64,000 nucleotides of DNA from Gammaproteobacteria bacterium (GCA_003567685.1 PWYW01000009.1:28258-92257), one strand, 5' to 3'. Positions 17,478 through 27,629 are shown, numbered from the stretch's first letter. Translations and numbers: made by a program. Notes: generated by a model not told the origin, from the sequence alone.

Positions 17478-20048
17478 ATGGCTCTACCGTTGACCCCTCG
17501 CCGCCATCGACTGATTGACCGGTTACTTGACGACCTTCTCGACCTGAATGAAGAAGAGCGGGAAGAGCGTCTTGACGCCTTGGCAGAGAGGCATCCTCGC
17601 GTTCACAAGATGCTGGTTCGGCTGTTACGGGCCAGTGTCGCGCCCACGCTGGCGATCGGGCAATCGATTGCCCAACTCGCTCTAATGGAAGCCGAGTCCG
17701 GCCGAGTCGAAGAAAATCACCTGCCCGCTGGCACCCGTCTCGGACCTTGGAGAATTCTTGGGCCTGCCGGCAAAGGCGGCATGGGGTTGGTATATGAAGG
17801 CGAGCGGGCCGACGGTGCTTTCAAGATGCGGGCAGCGATCAAGCTGATTCGACTGAGAAAGCGTGACCTCGAAGAACGCCTGCAGCAGGAAAGAGAACTG
17901 ATGGCTCGACTAAGCCATCCAGGCATTGCGCGTCTGATCGACGGCGGTGAAACTCTTGATGGCGGTGCTTACCTGGTCATGGAATGGATTGACGGCGAGG
18001 ATTTGAGCCACGCATGGCGGCCGGGTGAAAACACTGTTGATCAAACAATCTCCCGATTTTTCGGCCTGTGCGATGCAATCTCACATGCACATCAACGGCT
18101 AGTCATCCACGGCGATATCAAGCCCGGGAATGTCAGGATCGACAGTGACGGCAATCTACGATTGCTGGATTTTGGCATCTCCCGTTTGCTTCAGGATGGC
18201 CCTGCTACGAAGGGGCAGCCCCGCGCGATGACGCCGGGGTTCGCCGCCCCCGAATTGCAAGCCGGTGGCCACGGCGGAACGACCGCCGACATCTGGGCCC
18301 TGGGCGCGCTCCTTTTCTGGATGCTAACTGGGCAAAACCCCGACTTGGTGACAGGGTCCAGCATCCGCGCCGTGACCAACCGGTTGCCAGCTTGCCCCCG
18401 GCAGAGGGATCTTGCCGCAATCCTGATCCGAGCCTGCCAGATTGAGCCTTCTCAGCGATACGCAAGTGTCGGCGAACTGGCTTCTGACCTTTCGCGATAT
18501 CAGCGCGCTGAGCCGGTTTCCGCTCGGCCAGCGAAACGTACCTACTTGCTCGCGCGATTCATCGGACGTCACCGCATGGCCAGCACGATGACGGTTGCCG
18601 CGCTGCTTGGCTTGGCGAGCCTATCGATGGTCGCCGTTTTTCAGGCGCGCCTCGCCGGTATCGAACGCGATCGAGCGCAGCTGGAAGCGACTCGAGCAAC
18701 CCAAGTCAGTGATTTTCTGGTGAACCTGTTCGAACAAGCCGACCCAGGTCAACATCTCGGTGAACGCCTCAGTGTCTATGAACTGCTCGATATCGGCCGC
18801 GACCACGCGAAAGACCTGGTCTCCATACCTGACCAGCAGGCCATCATGCTGATTACCTTGGCCAGAGTCTACCGCGCACTGGGCCAGCCAGATCAAGCGG
18901 TCGAACTGGCCCGGCAAGCAGTCACCATCGACACTATCGATGATGCCGATTGGCGGGCAGCGGCGTCGCTCACCCTGGCGCGCTCCCTGATTGACACTCA
19001 TCAGGCTACAGAAGCAGAGCAGTTGCTGGACAGACTGGCACGAATAGCAAAGGATTCGGAAAACACCATTGATTCTCGGCCAACCACCTACCCCCATCAT
19101 TACCTTGAAATTTTGCTTGCGCAGGCGCGCCTGGCGAATACGACGGGCAACGAGGAGCGCGCCATCGACCTATTGAACTCGGCCGAGGCACTATTCAGCC
19201 AGGACACGCCTCCGCGATTGCAGGCCGAGCAACAGACTCTGCTCGGCGCGGCTCGGTTTCAAAACAGCGACTACGCCATGGCACAGCGCCATTTCGAAAA
19301 CGCGTTGGAACTGCATACGGTTGCCCGAGGCGCGCGGCACCCGCGCACTCTCGACACGATCAACTTCCTCGCACAGTCACTGGCCCAGCTTGGCCGTGTC
19401 GATGAGGCCAGAGAGCGCCTGATGGCCTCCTTGGCGATTCGCCAGCAGGTGCTGCAGATTGGTCATCCCCTGATTGCCTATGATCTGCATAGCATCGGCT
19501 CGACTTACTGGCTGGAGCGAGACTTCGACAACGCCCTGCACTGGTGGAAACGGGCACTGGAAACTCGCCAGCAACAACAGCCACCAGACCTGGCCGAGCT
19601 GAGCACCACTCAGAACGGGCTCGCCTTGGCTTTAATGGAAACAGGGCAAAAAAAAGAAGCTGAAGCGATGCTTGAGGATGCGCTGGAAAACGCCTTGGCT
19701 GTCTATGGCCGAGAGCATTTGCGGGTCGCGTCGATCATTGCGAATCAGGGCATCCCGCCATCACGAAGGGGTGAGCTGTCGACTGCGCTGGGCTTCCATC
19801 GGGAGGCGTTGGCTATCCGTCGAAAAATTGCCGGCAAATACCATCACCACACTGGGCATTCGAAAGCCAGTATAGCGGGAATATTTTTGCGCAAAGGCGA
19901 TCTGGAGGAGGCTGAGCGATGGCTGGGCAAGGCACTCCCCGTGTACGACGAAATCTTTCCCGAGTCCGATCACCCGCAGCGTGCCATGCTTCAACGGATT
20001 GAACGTGATTTAACTCTGGCGATTGAGGACAGTCGAGACAATGACTGA
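17478..20048 (+). CDS. Transmembrane Ser/Thr protein kinase with TPR sensor domain (1)
   Basis: 856 residues. An N-terminal helical segment (1-75) precedes a Hanks-type kinase domain (about 88-345): glycine loop GKGGMG at 98-103, Lys122 in AAIKL, catalytic HGDIKPGN at 211-218, DFG at 231-233 and a PGFAAPE at 253-259. The catalytic Arg of HRD is Gly, a non-RD kinase. One transmembrane helix (about 370-388) is followed by about 450 residues of TPR-like repeats, presumably periplasmic. I chose the ATG at 17478 over one 10 codons upstream because the paralogue aligns from there. It probably phosphorylates the sigma factor encoded 117 bp upstream. Confidence 0.88.
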   Translation: MALPLTPRRHRLIDRLLDDLLDLNEEEREERLDALAERHPRVHKMLVRLLRASVAPTLAIGQSIAQLALMEAESGRVEENHLPAGTRLGPWRILGPAGKGGMGLVYEGERADGAFKMRAAIKLIRLRKRDLEERLQQERELMARLSHPGIARLIDGGETLDGGAYLVMEWIDGEDLSHAWRPGENTVDQTISRFFGLCDAISHAHQRLVIHGDIKPGNVRIDSDGNLRLLDFGISRLLQDGPATKGQPRAMTPGFAAPELQAGGHGGTTADIWALGALLFWMLTGQNPDLVTGSSIRAVTNRLPACPRQRDLAAILIRACQIEPSQRYASVGELASDLSRYQRAEPVSARPAKRTYLLARFIGRHRMASTMTVAALLGLASLSMVAVFQARLAGIERDRAQLEATRATQVSDFLVNLFEQADPGQHLGERLSVYELLDIGRDHAKDLVSIPDQQAIMLITLARVYRALGQPDQAVELARQAVTIDTIDDADWRAAASLTLARSLIDTHQATEAEQLLDRLARIAKDSENTIDSRPTTYPHHYLEILLAQARLANTTGNEERAIDLLNSAEALFSQDTPPRLQAEQQTLLGAARFQNSDYAMAQRHFENALELHTVARGARHPRTLDTINFLAQSLAQLGRVDEARERLMASLAIRQQVLQIGHPLIAYDLHSIGSTYWLERDFDNALHWWKRALETRQQQQPPDLAELSTTQNGLALALMETGQKKEAEAMLEDALENALAVYGREHLRVASIIANQGIPPSRRGELSTALGFHREALAIRRKIAGKYHHHTGHSKASIAGIFLRKGDLEEAERWLGKALPVYDEIFPESDHPQRAMLQRIERDLTLAIEDSRDND

Positions 20049-20078
20049 GGTGCCTCTTTCGACACTTTGGTGCGAGTC

Positions 20079-22694
20079 ATGACGGCTCCACTTACGCCGG
20101 CTCGGCGCCGATTGCTGGATCGACTCCTCGATGAGTTGCTGGACATGGCGCCTGCCGAACGCGAACAACGACTGGTCGCGATGGCCCAGCGTCAGCCTCG
20201 CTTGCACCGGCTGGTGAATCGGCTGGTGGTCGCCAGCACCACGCCAACCGAGCTGTTCTCCGAGTCGGTATCGCGCACGGCACAGCGGGCAGCCGAACAG
20301 CGGCGGGGTTCAGAACCCTTGCTGGAGTCGGGCGAATGCCTGGGTTCATGGCGAATCCTGGCACCCGCAGGTCGTGGTGGCATGGGCGTGGTGTATGAAG
20401 CCGAACGCGCCGATGGCGCCTTCGAGATGCGGGCGGCCATCAAACTGATTGGTTCTGATCGACCCGGCATGGCAGAACGTCTTGCCCTGGAACGCCAGTT
20501 GCTTGCCCGGCTGAACCACCCCGGCATCTCACGCCTGATCGACGGCGGCATCGCCGATGATGGTCACGGCTATCTGGTCATGGAGTGGGTAGACGGCGAT
20601 GTTCTCAACAACGACCTGCGCCGGCAGTTCGACCCCCTGGCCTTGTTCGGCGACATTGCCGATGCCTTGATGCATGCGCATCAGCAATTGGTGGTTCACG
20701 GCGACATCAAGCCCGGCAACGTCCTGGTCTCCGGCGAAGGCCGGGCACGGCTGGTGGATTTTGGCGTTGCCCGGCTGCTGGTGGATGAGCAGCTTGCCGT
20801 CGAACCCGGGCTGCGGGCGCTGACTCCCTCCTTTGCCGCCCCCGAACTGCTGGCCGGCGAACCACCCAGCACCCAATCCGACATCTGGGCCCTGGGCGTG
20901 CTGCTGAGCTGGCTGCATACCGGCCGCCTGCCAAACGGTGACGGCTCGCCGCCGAGCGCGCCAATCGTGAACCACCCCCGCTCGGCAGACCTCGATGCAG
21001 TGATTGCCAAAGCCTGCGCCGCCGACCCGGCCCAGCGCTATCCGTCGGTGGCCGCGCTGGCCGACGAGATTCAATGCCTGCGACAACACGTTGGCATCCA
21101 GGCGCGACCGCCCGGTGCCGTCCGGCGAATGCGCCTCTGGTCACGCCGCAACCCGGTCGGGGCCGGCCTGGCGGCCACACTGACGATTGGCGTGTTATTA
21201 GCAGCCTCGGTGTTCGGCTGGCAGGCTCAGGTTGTCCGTGCCGAACGCGACCTCGCCCGGCTGGAAAACCTTCGCTGGGAAGTCATGCGCAACCAGATGG
21301 TCGAGCTGTTCAGTGCCGCCGCACAAGACCACGCCGATGAAGAGGTGAGCGCGCGCAACCTGCTTGACGGCTCGGTTGAACGAATGGAAGCACTGCTCGC
21401 CGGAGATACCCTGGGTCGTGCCTACACCAGCAGCATGCTGGGTTCGCTGTACGTGGCCCTGCAGGATTACCACAATGCGGCCCAGGTACTGCGGCCGCTG
21501 CTGGACGAGACCGGAGACCCTCTGCCGCCGATGCTGAAAAGCGGCATCTTCGGTGACCTGGCGCTGGCAGAAGTCCACTTGGGCAATCATCAGCGCGCAC
21601 TGGAGCTATCCGAGCAGGCGCTGGAGATGGTCGAGCGACAAGCCGGGGACTATCGCCAACGTCAGTCCCAACTCCACCAGACTCGAGGCAGCGCGCTGCG
21701 TGGGCTGGGGGACTGGCCGGGCTCAATTGATGCCCTTGAGCGGGCTGTCAGCCTGGCCGAAGCCGTGGATCGTGGCCCCAATCGCACCCTGGCCATGGCC
21801 CAGAACAACCTCGGTGTAAGCCTTTTCTACGCTGGGCAGCTGGAACCGGCGCGTGTCACCATGGAAGCCGCACTGGCTCATTGGCAGGCCCTGGGGCTGG
21901 GCGAGTTTGCCGATGCCCTGACGGTAATAAACAACCTGGCGACGATCTATCACCAGCAAGGCGATTTGTCCCGTGCCCAGCAAGCCTATCGCGAGACCAT
22001 TGCTCAGCGACGCCAGCGCTTCGGCGATTCGGCGGCGCTGGCCGCCACCATGAACAACCACGCACAGGTTCTGATGATCCAACACCGGCTGCCCGAGGCG
22101 CGCTCGGAAATCGACCAGGCTCTGGAAATGATGGGACGGTTCAACGGCGTAAACAGCCCGCACTACGCGCTGATCCTGCGTTCTGCCGCTCAGCTGGCCT
22201 TGCTGGAAGATTCACTGGCCGAGGCGCGCGACCGGCTTGATCAGGCCGAAGCCATTCTGCTGGACTCACTGGGTGCCGACCACCTGTTCACCTTGCTGGT
22301 CAAGGCCCAATCCGCGCGCCTGCTGGCCAGGCAGGCTCCGTTGGACGCGCTGGAGCAATTTGACGAGCTGATTGACCGCCTGCGGGCGATGGGTCCCGGC
22401 ACTGAAACTCACCTGGCCTCGGTTTACTGCGAACAAGCCATGGTGCAACTGCGGCTTGGCGATGCAGCATCGGCCACGGACACAGCCGGGCGGTGCCTGG
22501 CCTTGCGCACCGAGCGCCTGCCAACCGGGCACTGGGAGATCAGCGAGGCTGCTGCGCTTCAATCAGCCGCGCGCGTTCAGGCCGGGCAAGAGGAGGCCGC
22601 ATCAACACTCAGCCACCAAGTGGAGCAACTTGCCCAGGTCTATGGCCAACAACATCCGCGCCTGCAGTGGCTGCAGGCGCAGGTTGATCGTTAG
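20079..22694 (+). CDS. Transmembrane Ser/Thr protein kinase with TPR sensor domain (2)
   Basis: 871 residues, paralogous to the preceding kinase in every part: the N-terminal segment (PLTPARRRLLDRLLDELLD), glycine loop GRGGMG, Lys122, HGDIKPGN at 207-214, DFG at 227-229 and SFAAPE, then a transmembrane helix near 360-380 and a C-terminal array of TPR-like repeats (for example ALTVINNLATIYHQQGDLSR). The catalytic Arg is again Gly. The start at 20079 is set by alignment with the first kinase; TTG and GTG codons lie just upstream in frame. The gene starts 30 bp after the first kinase ends, so they form one operon. The TPR halves differ more than the kinase halves, suggesting different inputs. 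Confidence 0.88.
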   Translation: MTAPLTPARRRLLDRLLDELLDMAPAEREQRLVAMAQRQPRLHRLVNRLVVASTTPTELFSESVSRTAQRAAEQRRGSEPLLESGECLGSWRILAPAGRGGMGVVYEAERADGAFEMRAAIKLIGSDRPGMAERLALERQLLARLNHPGISRLIDGGIADDGHGYLVMEWVDGDVLNNDLRRQFDPLALFGDIADALMHAHQQLVVHGDIKPGNVLVSGEGRARLVDFGVARLLVDEQLAVEPGLRALTPSFAAPELLAGEPPSTQSDIWALGVLLSWLHTGRLPNGDGSPPSAPIVNHPRSADLDAVIAKACAADPAQRYPSVAALADEIQCLRQHVGIQARPPGAVRRMRLWSRRNPVGAGLAATLTIGVLLAASVFGWQAQVVRAERDLARLENLRWEVMRNQMVELFSAAAQDHADEEVSARNLLDGSVERMEALLAGDTLGRAYTSSMLGSLYVALQDYHNAAQVLRPLLDETGDPLPPMLKSGIFGDLALAEVHLGNHQRALELSEQALEMVERQAGDYRQRQSQLHQTRGSALRGLGDWPGSIDALERAVSLAEAVDRGPNRTLAMAQNNLGVSLFYAGQLEPARVTMEAALAHWQALGLGEFADALTVINNLATIYHQQGDLSRAQQAYRETIAQRRQRFGDSAALAATMNNHAQVLMIQHRLPEARSEIDQALEMMGRFNGVNSPHYALILRSAAQLALLEDSLAEARDRLDQAEAILLDSLGADHLFTLLVKAQSARLLARQAPLDALEQFDELIDRLRAMGPGTETHLASVYCEQAMVQLRLGDAASATDTAGRCLALRTERLPTGHWEISEAAALQSAARVQAGQEEAASTLSHQVEQLAQVYGQQHPRLQWLQAQVDR

Positions 22695-22705
22695 GGAGAC
22701 TTGAC

Positions 22706-24709
22706 TCAGCCAGCCAGCAGGCGTCGCACGGCATCCACGGCCGCTTGCGTGGTGAGGCCGTACTCGGCAAACAGCTGGTCAGCCGGGGCTGAGGCACCGA
22801 AGCGGTCAATCCCCATCACCTCACCGACATCGCCCACCAGGTGGCGCCAGTACAGGCTCACCCCGGCCTCGATGGCCAGGCGCGCCTTGACCGAACCAGG
22901 CAGCACCGATTCGCGATAGTCGGCCGGCTGGCTGGAAAACAGATCCGGGTTGGGCATGGATACCACGCGCACATTGACCTTATCCTCGGCCAGCTTTTCG
23001 GCAGCGGCGACGGCCAGACCCACTTCGGAACCAGAGGCCATGATGATGGCATCCGGCTGGCCGGCACCACTCTGGCGCAGCACGTAACCACCGCGATTGA
23101 TGTTGCCCAGTTGAACTTCGTCGCGGGTAAGGTGCGGCAGGCCCTGGCGGGTGAGCACCAGCGCTGTGGGCGCGGTACGGCGCTGGATGGCGACACCCCA
23201 GGCGGCCAGGGTCTCGACCTTGTCGGCAGGACGCCAGACCTGAAGGTTGGGAATCAGACGCAGCGAGGCCACGTGCTCGACCGGCTGGTGCGTCGGGCCG
23301 TCCTCGCCCAGTCCAATCGAATCGTGGGTGTAAACGTGAATCGCGCCGGTCGGAATCAGGGCGGACATGCGAACCGCATTTCGAGCGTAATCGGAGAACA
23401 CCAGGAAGGTGCCGGTGTAGGCGATGAAGCCGCCGTGCAGATCCAGACCGTTGGCAATGGCAGTCATGCCGAATTCGCGAACGCCATACGATACGTAATT
23501 GCCGCGGGCGAAATCCTCGACCACATCAATCGAGCCCGACCAATCGGTGTTGTTCGAACCCGTCAGGTCGGCGGAGCCGCCGATCAACTCAGGCAGGGCC
23601 GGGGCCAGTGCCTCGATGCTCATTCCGGAGGCCTTGCGCGTGGCCACCTTGCTTTCGTCGGCCTGCATGGCCCGAACGGCATCCTCCAGCAGGCTGTCGA
23701 AGCCTTCGGGCAGGCGGCCCTCCATGCGGCGTGCCAGCTCGTCGGCCAGTTCCGGATGCACGTCCCGATAGGCCTGCCAGCGGGCCTGCCAGTCCGCTTC
23801 CATGGCCTGGCCGCGTTCGCGAGCATCCCAGCCGGACCGAATGTCGTCGGGAATCTCGAAGGGCGCATGCGGCCAAGCGATGGCTTCACGAGTGGCGGCA
23901 ATTTCCTCATCGCCCAGCGGTGCACCATGGGTATCCGCGGTGCCGGCCTTGTTCGGCGAGCCGAAGCCGATGGTGGTCTTGCAGCAAATCAGCGTGGGCT
24001 GGTCCGCATTGGCCTTGGCCTCGACGATTGCTGAGTTGACTGCATTGGCGTCGTGCCCGTCAACGGCCTCAATCACCTGCCAGCCGTAGGCACGGAAGCG
24101 TTCGGGCGTGTTGTCGGTAAACCAGCCGTCCACCTCGCCATCAATCGAAATACCGTTGTCGTCATAGAAAACGACCAGCTTGCCCAGGCCCCAGGTGCCG
24201 GCCAGCGAACACACCTCGTGCGAAATGCCCTCCATCAGGCAGCCATCACCAACAAAAACGTAGGTGTGATGGTCAACCACCGAGTGCTCGCCCTGATTGA
24301 AGCGCGCAGCCAGCAGTTTTTCCGCCAGCGCCATGCCTACGGCATTGGCCAGGCCCTGGCCCAGCGGACCGGTCGTGGTTTCCACGCCGGGCGCCTCTGC
24401 ATACTCCGGATGGCCAGCGGTGGGCGAATGCAGTTGCCGGAAGTTACGGATGTCATCCATCGACAGGTCGTAGCCTGCCAGATGGAGCACGGAATACAGC
24501 AGCATGGAACCGTGGCCGTTTGAGACGACGAAGCGGTCGCGGTCCCACCATTTGGGGTTGGTCGGATTGTGCCGGAGATGGTCGTTATAGAGAACCTCGG
24601 CAATGTCGGCCATGCCCATCGGCATACCAGGGTGGCCCGAGTTGGCGCGCTGAACAGCATCCATGGACAAAGCGCGAATGGCGTTGGCGAGTTGGCGACG
24701 GTCGGTCAT
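22706..24709 (-). CDS. tkt: Transketolase
   Basis: Thiamine-diphosphate enzyme of the pentose phosphate pathway transferring two-carbon units. 667 residues, the standard length. The N-terminal ThDP-binding region has [18 protein letters not shown] and [12 protein letters not shown]; the middle domain has [13 protein letters not shown], the transketolase motif 2 region [14 protein letters not shown], and the C-terminal domain follows. The start is the ATG of [12 protein letters not shown] at 24709; 22 upstream in-frame residues are not family-like. A universal stress protein gene lies 78 bp upstream on the same strand. Confidence 0.97.
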   Translation of the reverse strand: MTDRRQLANAIRALSMDAVQRANSGHPGMPMGMADIAEVLYNDHLRHNPTNPKWWDRDRFVVSNGHGSMLLYSVLHLAGYDLSMDDIRNFRQLHSPTAGHPEYAEAPGVETTTGPLGQGLANAVGMALAEKLLAARFNQGEHSVVDHHTYVFVGDGCLMEGISHEVCSLAGTWGLGKLVVFYDDNGISIDGEVDGWFTDNTPERFRAYGWQVIEAVDGHDANAVNSAIVEAKANADQPTLICCKTTIGFGSPNKAGTADTHGAPLGDEEIAATREAIAWPHAPFEIPDDIRSGWDARERGQAMEADWQARWQAYRDVHPELADELARRMEGRLPEGFDSLLEDAVRAMQADESKVATRKASGMSIEALAPALPELIGGSADLTGSNNTDWSGSIDVVEDFARGNYVSYGVREFGMTAIANGLDLHGGFIAYTGTFLVFSDYARNAVRMSALIPTGAIHVYTHDSIGLGEDGPTHQPVEHVASLRLIPNLQVWRPADKVETLAAWGVAIQRRTAPTALVLTRQGLPHLTRDEVQLGNINRGGYVLRQSGAGQPDAIIMASGSEVGLAVAAAEKLAEDKVNVRVVSMPNPDLFSSQPADYRESVLPGSVKARLAIEAGVSLYWRHLVGDVGEVMGIDRFGASAPADQLFAEYGLTTQAAVDAVRRLLAG

Positions 24710-24787
24710 GACAATCCGGTGACGTTGGAAAGTTTGCCATTGTAAGTCATGCCGGCCCTTGAAGGCTCGAATCAACCGGGCAATTCA

Positions 24788-25231
24788 TCAAGGCACGATC
24801 AACACCGGACAACGCGCGGCCTGGACAAGGGCTGACGAAGTCCCGCCCAGCAAGCGGGCAGCGAGCGGCGATTCTCCGTGCAGCCCCACGATAATGGCAT
24901 CGGCGGCCCGATCCTGGGCGAGATCAAGCAGCGTTCGGGCTGGATGGCCGTGGGTAGCCAGCAACTCACAGACCAGCCCTGCTGCCTCAACCTGGCTACG
25001 GCAGGGTTCAAGCAGGTGTGCGGCTGCCCGCGACAGCTCCTCTTCACGACGCTGCAACCGCAGCGCATTCTCTTCCGCAGTGGAAAACGTGAACGGCGTC
25101 CACGGAATCACATAGCACAGCAACAGGGTTGCTGGCCCGGGCTGAGCGTGTCGGATCGCCCGGTCCAGTGCGCGTTGACCACACTCACTGCCATCCAGGC
25201 CGACGATAAAAACCCGCTGTTGCGACATCAT
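24788..25231 (-). CDS. Universal stress protein (UspA family)
   Basis: A 147-residue single Usp domain. It opens VFIVGLDGSECGQRALDRAI, and near the end has the ATP-binding pattern G-x2-G-x9-G: GLHGESPLAARLLGGTSS, followed by CPVLIVP. It therefore should bind ATP, like UspFG-type members. A GGAGG site 9 nt before the first of two adjacent ATGs favours the start at 25231. It is upstream of tkt on the same strand and divergent from the outer-membrane-like protein gene at 25544. Confidence 0.9.
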   Translation of the reverse strand: MMSQQRVFIVGLDGSECGQRALDRAIRHAQPGPATLLLCYVIPWTPFTFSTAEENALRLQRREEELSRAAAHLLEPCRSQVEAAGLVCELLATHGHPARTLLDLAQDRAADAIIVGLHGESPLAARLLGGTSSALVQAARCPVLIVP

Positions 25232-25469
25232 TGCGTTTTGCCTCCTCAACACTCGATAAGATCAAGCGACTGCCAAGCTGCGAGCCCGCTGTTGCAGACC
25301 AGTGTATGCCTCCGCCCGCTCGGCGGGAGGCACAGCGTGCCCAGCGCTGACTACAAGACCGAGTTGTGAACGTGATTTCGTTGCCAATTGTCTCCGTAAG
25401 CACCTGTTCAGTCGGCAGTTTCACAAAGACGTACTGGCAGAATACACAAGCTGTCTGCTACACTCGTGG

Positions 25470-25486
25470 CAAAAGTTAAACTTTTG
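25470..25486. promoter_or_regulatory. Perfect 17-nt palindrome, operator candidate
   Basis: CAAAAGTTAAACTTTTG is an 8+1+8 perfect palindrome within the 312-bp gap (25232-25543) between the Usp gene and the exported protein gene. It is 57 nt upstream of the latter's ATG and just downstream of a TACACT -10-like hexamer (25459-25464) that lacks a good -35. It could bind a dimeric repressor. I see no gene in the rest of this gap. Confidence 0.4.
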
Positions 25487-25543
25487 TCGACTCCTGTTAT
25501 CCAAGCAGGTACTTTGCAGCCTTTCAGGGATCTTGCCTTCATC

Positions 25544-26566
25544 ATGCTTAATTCACGTTCATGGATCACAGGCATTGCCTTGCTCGGCCTAACGGCCAGC
25601 GGGCTTGTGTGTGCCCAGACCGAACGTGCAATTGACCTCTCGCCGAGCGATACCCGAAGCGCGCCCTGGCAAGCACCCTCGGGCCTTGGCGCCATTGGCG
25701 GCGACCCGGTTTCTTTGGGCCGACCGCGGCTCACGATGCATTTGCCGCTCGATACGCCTGCAGACTTGGCCCGTCAGACGGAAACCGGACAGGGCCGTTT
25801 TTCATGGTCTCTGGAAGCTTGGCAACTGAACACGGCCAGCCTGGCGCACATTCACTGCAACCAGCATACGGCGACCATAGACAGCTTTATTGCCCAGGAT
25901 TGCCGTTTTGTCGATCAGCCAGTGCCGGACAATGCGGTCAACCTGGTTCAGGTTCGCGGTGAATGGGTACCGGCCGCCGGGTTGTCGGTTGGCGTGGGTG
26001 CCTTCCATGGCGAGAGAACGCTCTCACCCCAGACGAATGCAGCTTCCGCCGCATTCACTCCGTTGACGGCCGGATTGGGCGACCTGGAGCTCGGCCCCGG
26101 CCGTCGCCAGGTCGATGGCCTTGATCTCAATGTCAGTTTTGGCCTGAGCACCGATCGTCTCGGCGATTTTCTGATGGGCCTGCAACTGGCGCGTTATCGC
26201 CAGCGCCACAGTCTCACTGACTTCGGTTTCCGCCCCGACGACCTGTTGCTTGGCGAGACGAACGCCGACTACCTGAACAGCGCACAACTCTCTCTCGGGT
26301 GGCGGCGCGGTAGTGTGGGCACAGAACTGCTCGGGCATTACCGGGAACTGCCATTCTGGATGAATCCGACCGGCTCATCCAGCAGCCTGAGTTCTTTTGA
26401 TCTGGAATTCTCCTGGCGTCCGCGCAATTCCGCATTGAGCATTGGCATCAGCAATGTGCTCGACAGCTCACCGCGCGCGGATGAGGCGATTGACCCAGCC
26501 CGCGAAGAAGCAGCCGATTCCATCTTCGGCCGGATTCCCTACGTCCGTTACAAGCACGACCTGTAA
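25544..26566 (+). CDS. Exported outer-membrane beta-barrel-like protein of unknown function
   Basis: A 340-residue protein with a signal peptide (residues 1-24, ending GLVCAQ). The mature part alternates hydrophobic and polar residues in short strands such as LSVGVGAFHGER, QLSLGWRRGSVGTELLG and FDLEFSWRPRNSALSIGISN, separated by polar turns, as in outer-membrane barrels. The end GRIPYVRYKHDL resembles barrel C-termini but lacks a terminal Phe. I do not recognise a family. The ATG at 25544 was chosen because the signal peptide starts there. The gene is divergent from the Usp gene. Confidence 0.7.
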   Translation: MLNSRSWITGIALLGLTASGLVCAQTERAIDLSPSDTRSAPWQAPSGLGAIGGDPVSLGRPRLTMHLPLDTPADLARQTETGQGRFSWSLEAWQLNTASLAHIHCNQHTATIDSFIAQDCRFVDQPVPDNAVNLVQVRGEWVPAAGLSVGVGAFHGERTLSPQTNAASAAFTPLTAGLGDLELGPGRRQVDGLDLNVSFGLSTDRLGDFLMGLQLARYRQRHSLTDFGFRPDDLLLGETNADYLNSAQLSLGWRRGSVGTELLGHYRELPFWMNPTGSSSSLSSFDLEFSWRPRNSALSIGISNVLDSSPRADEAIDPAREEAADSIFGRIPYVRYKHDL

Positions 26567-26708
26567 AGCGCTCCTCGGAACCCCCTCCGCAAGATATTCC
26601 ATCCCGCCCAAGCGCCAGCCACCATCGCGGCGGCGACGCGTTACACTACGATCAAAGCGCTGGTCATGAGTCCAGAGCCCCGATGATTTGTCGTTCAATG
26701 GAGACACA

Positions 26709-27221
26709 ATGCCTGCTAAGTTGTTGACACTGGCCATCGTTGGCCTGCTTGGCCTGAGTGGTGCCGCACTGGCTGATCCAAGCTTTTCTTCGCTGGAAGA
26801 GCGCATGACCGGGCGAGAGTTTCGCGAAACCGGCTTGTACAAACTCACTGATGACGAACTCGCAGCACTCAACCGCTGGATCCGCGAGCGATCGCTGGCC
26901 GAAGAAGATCCTCGCCAGGGTGCTGCACAGGAGCAGCCTCAGTCAAGTGTTGGCGACGCCAGCGACGACCCCCGCGGTTTTCGCTCTTCGGAAGATCGCA
27001 GCACGATCGAGACCCGCATCGTCGGATCGTTCACCGGCTGGCGTGGGCGTACCGAATTTGAACTGGAAAACGGTCAAGTCTGGCGGCAGGCAGAAGCCGG
27101 CACATTCGTCGTCCCGGAGATGCAGAACCCGGACGTCGAAATCATTCCTGGCATGTTCAATAGCTGGCGCTTGCGAGTGAGTGGTTACAACACCCGCATT
27201 CGCGTCGAACGAGTCCGGTAA
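26709..27221 (+). CDS. Small exported protein of unknown function
   Basis: 170 residues. The signal peptide (1-21) has the hydrophobic core LLTLAIVGLLGLSGAALA. The middle (about 25-95) is acidic and probably helical, ending in a low-complexity linker. The C-terminal half (FELENGQVWRQ, then PGMFNSWRLRVSGYNTRIRVERV) looks like a small beta-barrel domain that I have the impression recurs in xanthomonad hypothetical proteins. A GGAGA site precedes the ATG at 26709. It is convergent with the zinc-ribbon gene, 19 bp away. Function unknown. Confidence 0.7.
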   Translation: MPAKLLTLAIVGLLGLSGAALADPSFSSLEERMTGREFRETGLYKLTDDELAALNRWIRERSLAEEDPRQGAAQEQPQSSVGDASDDPRGFRSSEDRSTIETRIVGSFTGWRGRTEFELENGQVWRQAEAGTFVVPEMQNPDVEIIPGMFNSWRLRVSGYNTRIRVERVR

Positions 27222-27240
27222 CCAGGCGGAGCAACGCGGT

Positions 27241-27579
27241 TCAGCGACGGCGTCGGTTCATCCTTAACCAGAAAAGCCAGCCGCGCGCGAAGAAATACGC
27301 GATACCGCCCAAAAATACCAGCAAGAATGCCGGAACAGGCGGCGGCAAGTGCCAGCCTGCCGCGCCGCCAAACCACCACCAGAGCGCACCAACGACCAGG
27401 GCAAGCAGGCCGAGATAGGACAGGTTGAAGGCGCGGTCAACCTTCTGGTTGAAGCGGCGCGTTTCAAGCTTGGCGCGCTCTTCAGGCGTGGATTCTTTCA
27501 GCGGATACCCGCAGTGTGGACAAGCCGCCGCGAGAGACGACATACGTTTGGTGCAGTTGGGACAGTTGATGATTGCCAT
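27241..27579 (-). CDS. Zinc-ribbon membrane protein
   Basis: 112 residues. The N-terminus carries two CxxC pairs (CPNC at 6-9 and CPHC at 20-23) forming a zinc ribbon. A short basic linker leads to two transmembrane helices (about 52-72 and 80-105) and a basic tail RMNRRRR. Zinc-ribbon plus membrane proteins are common and mostly uncharacterised. It lies just upstream of the histidine kinase's end on the same strand order, with a 50-bp gap; no functional tie is evident. Confidence 0.78.
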   Translation of the reverse strand: MAIINCPNCTKRMSSLAAACPHCGYPLKESTPEERAKLETRRFNQKVDRAFNLSYLGLLALVVGALWWWFGGAAGWHLPPPVPAFLLVFLGGIAYFFARGWLFWLRMNRRRR

Positions 27580-27629
27580 TTTTCAGATGGTACCGCATCG
27601 GACCTCGTCGCCGGTCAAAACGCGGGAAA

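Noticed and set aside
25435..25464. A possible sigma-54 promoter (GGCAG...GC) upstream of the exported protein gene
   Set aside because: The spacing between GG and GC is 12 nt rather than 10, and no enhancer-binding protein gene is nearby.
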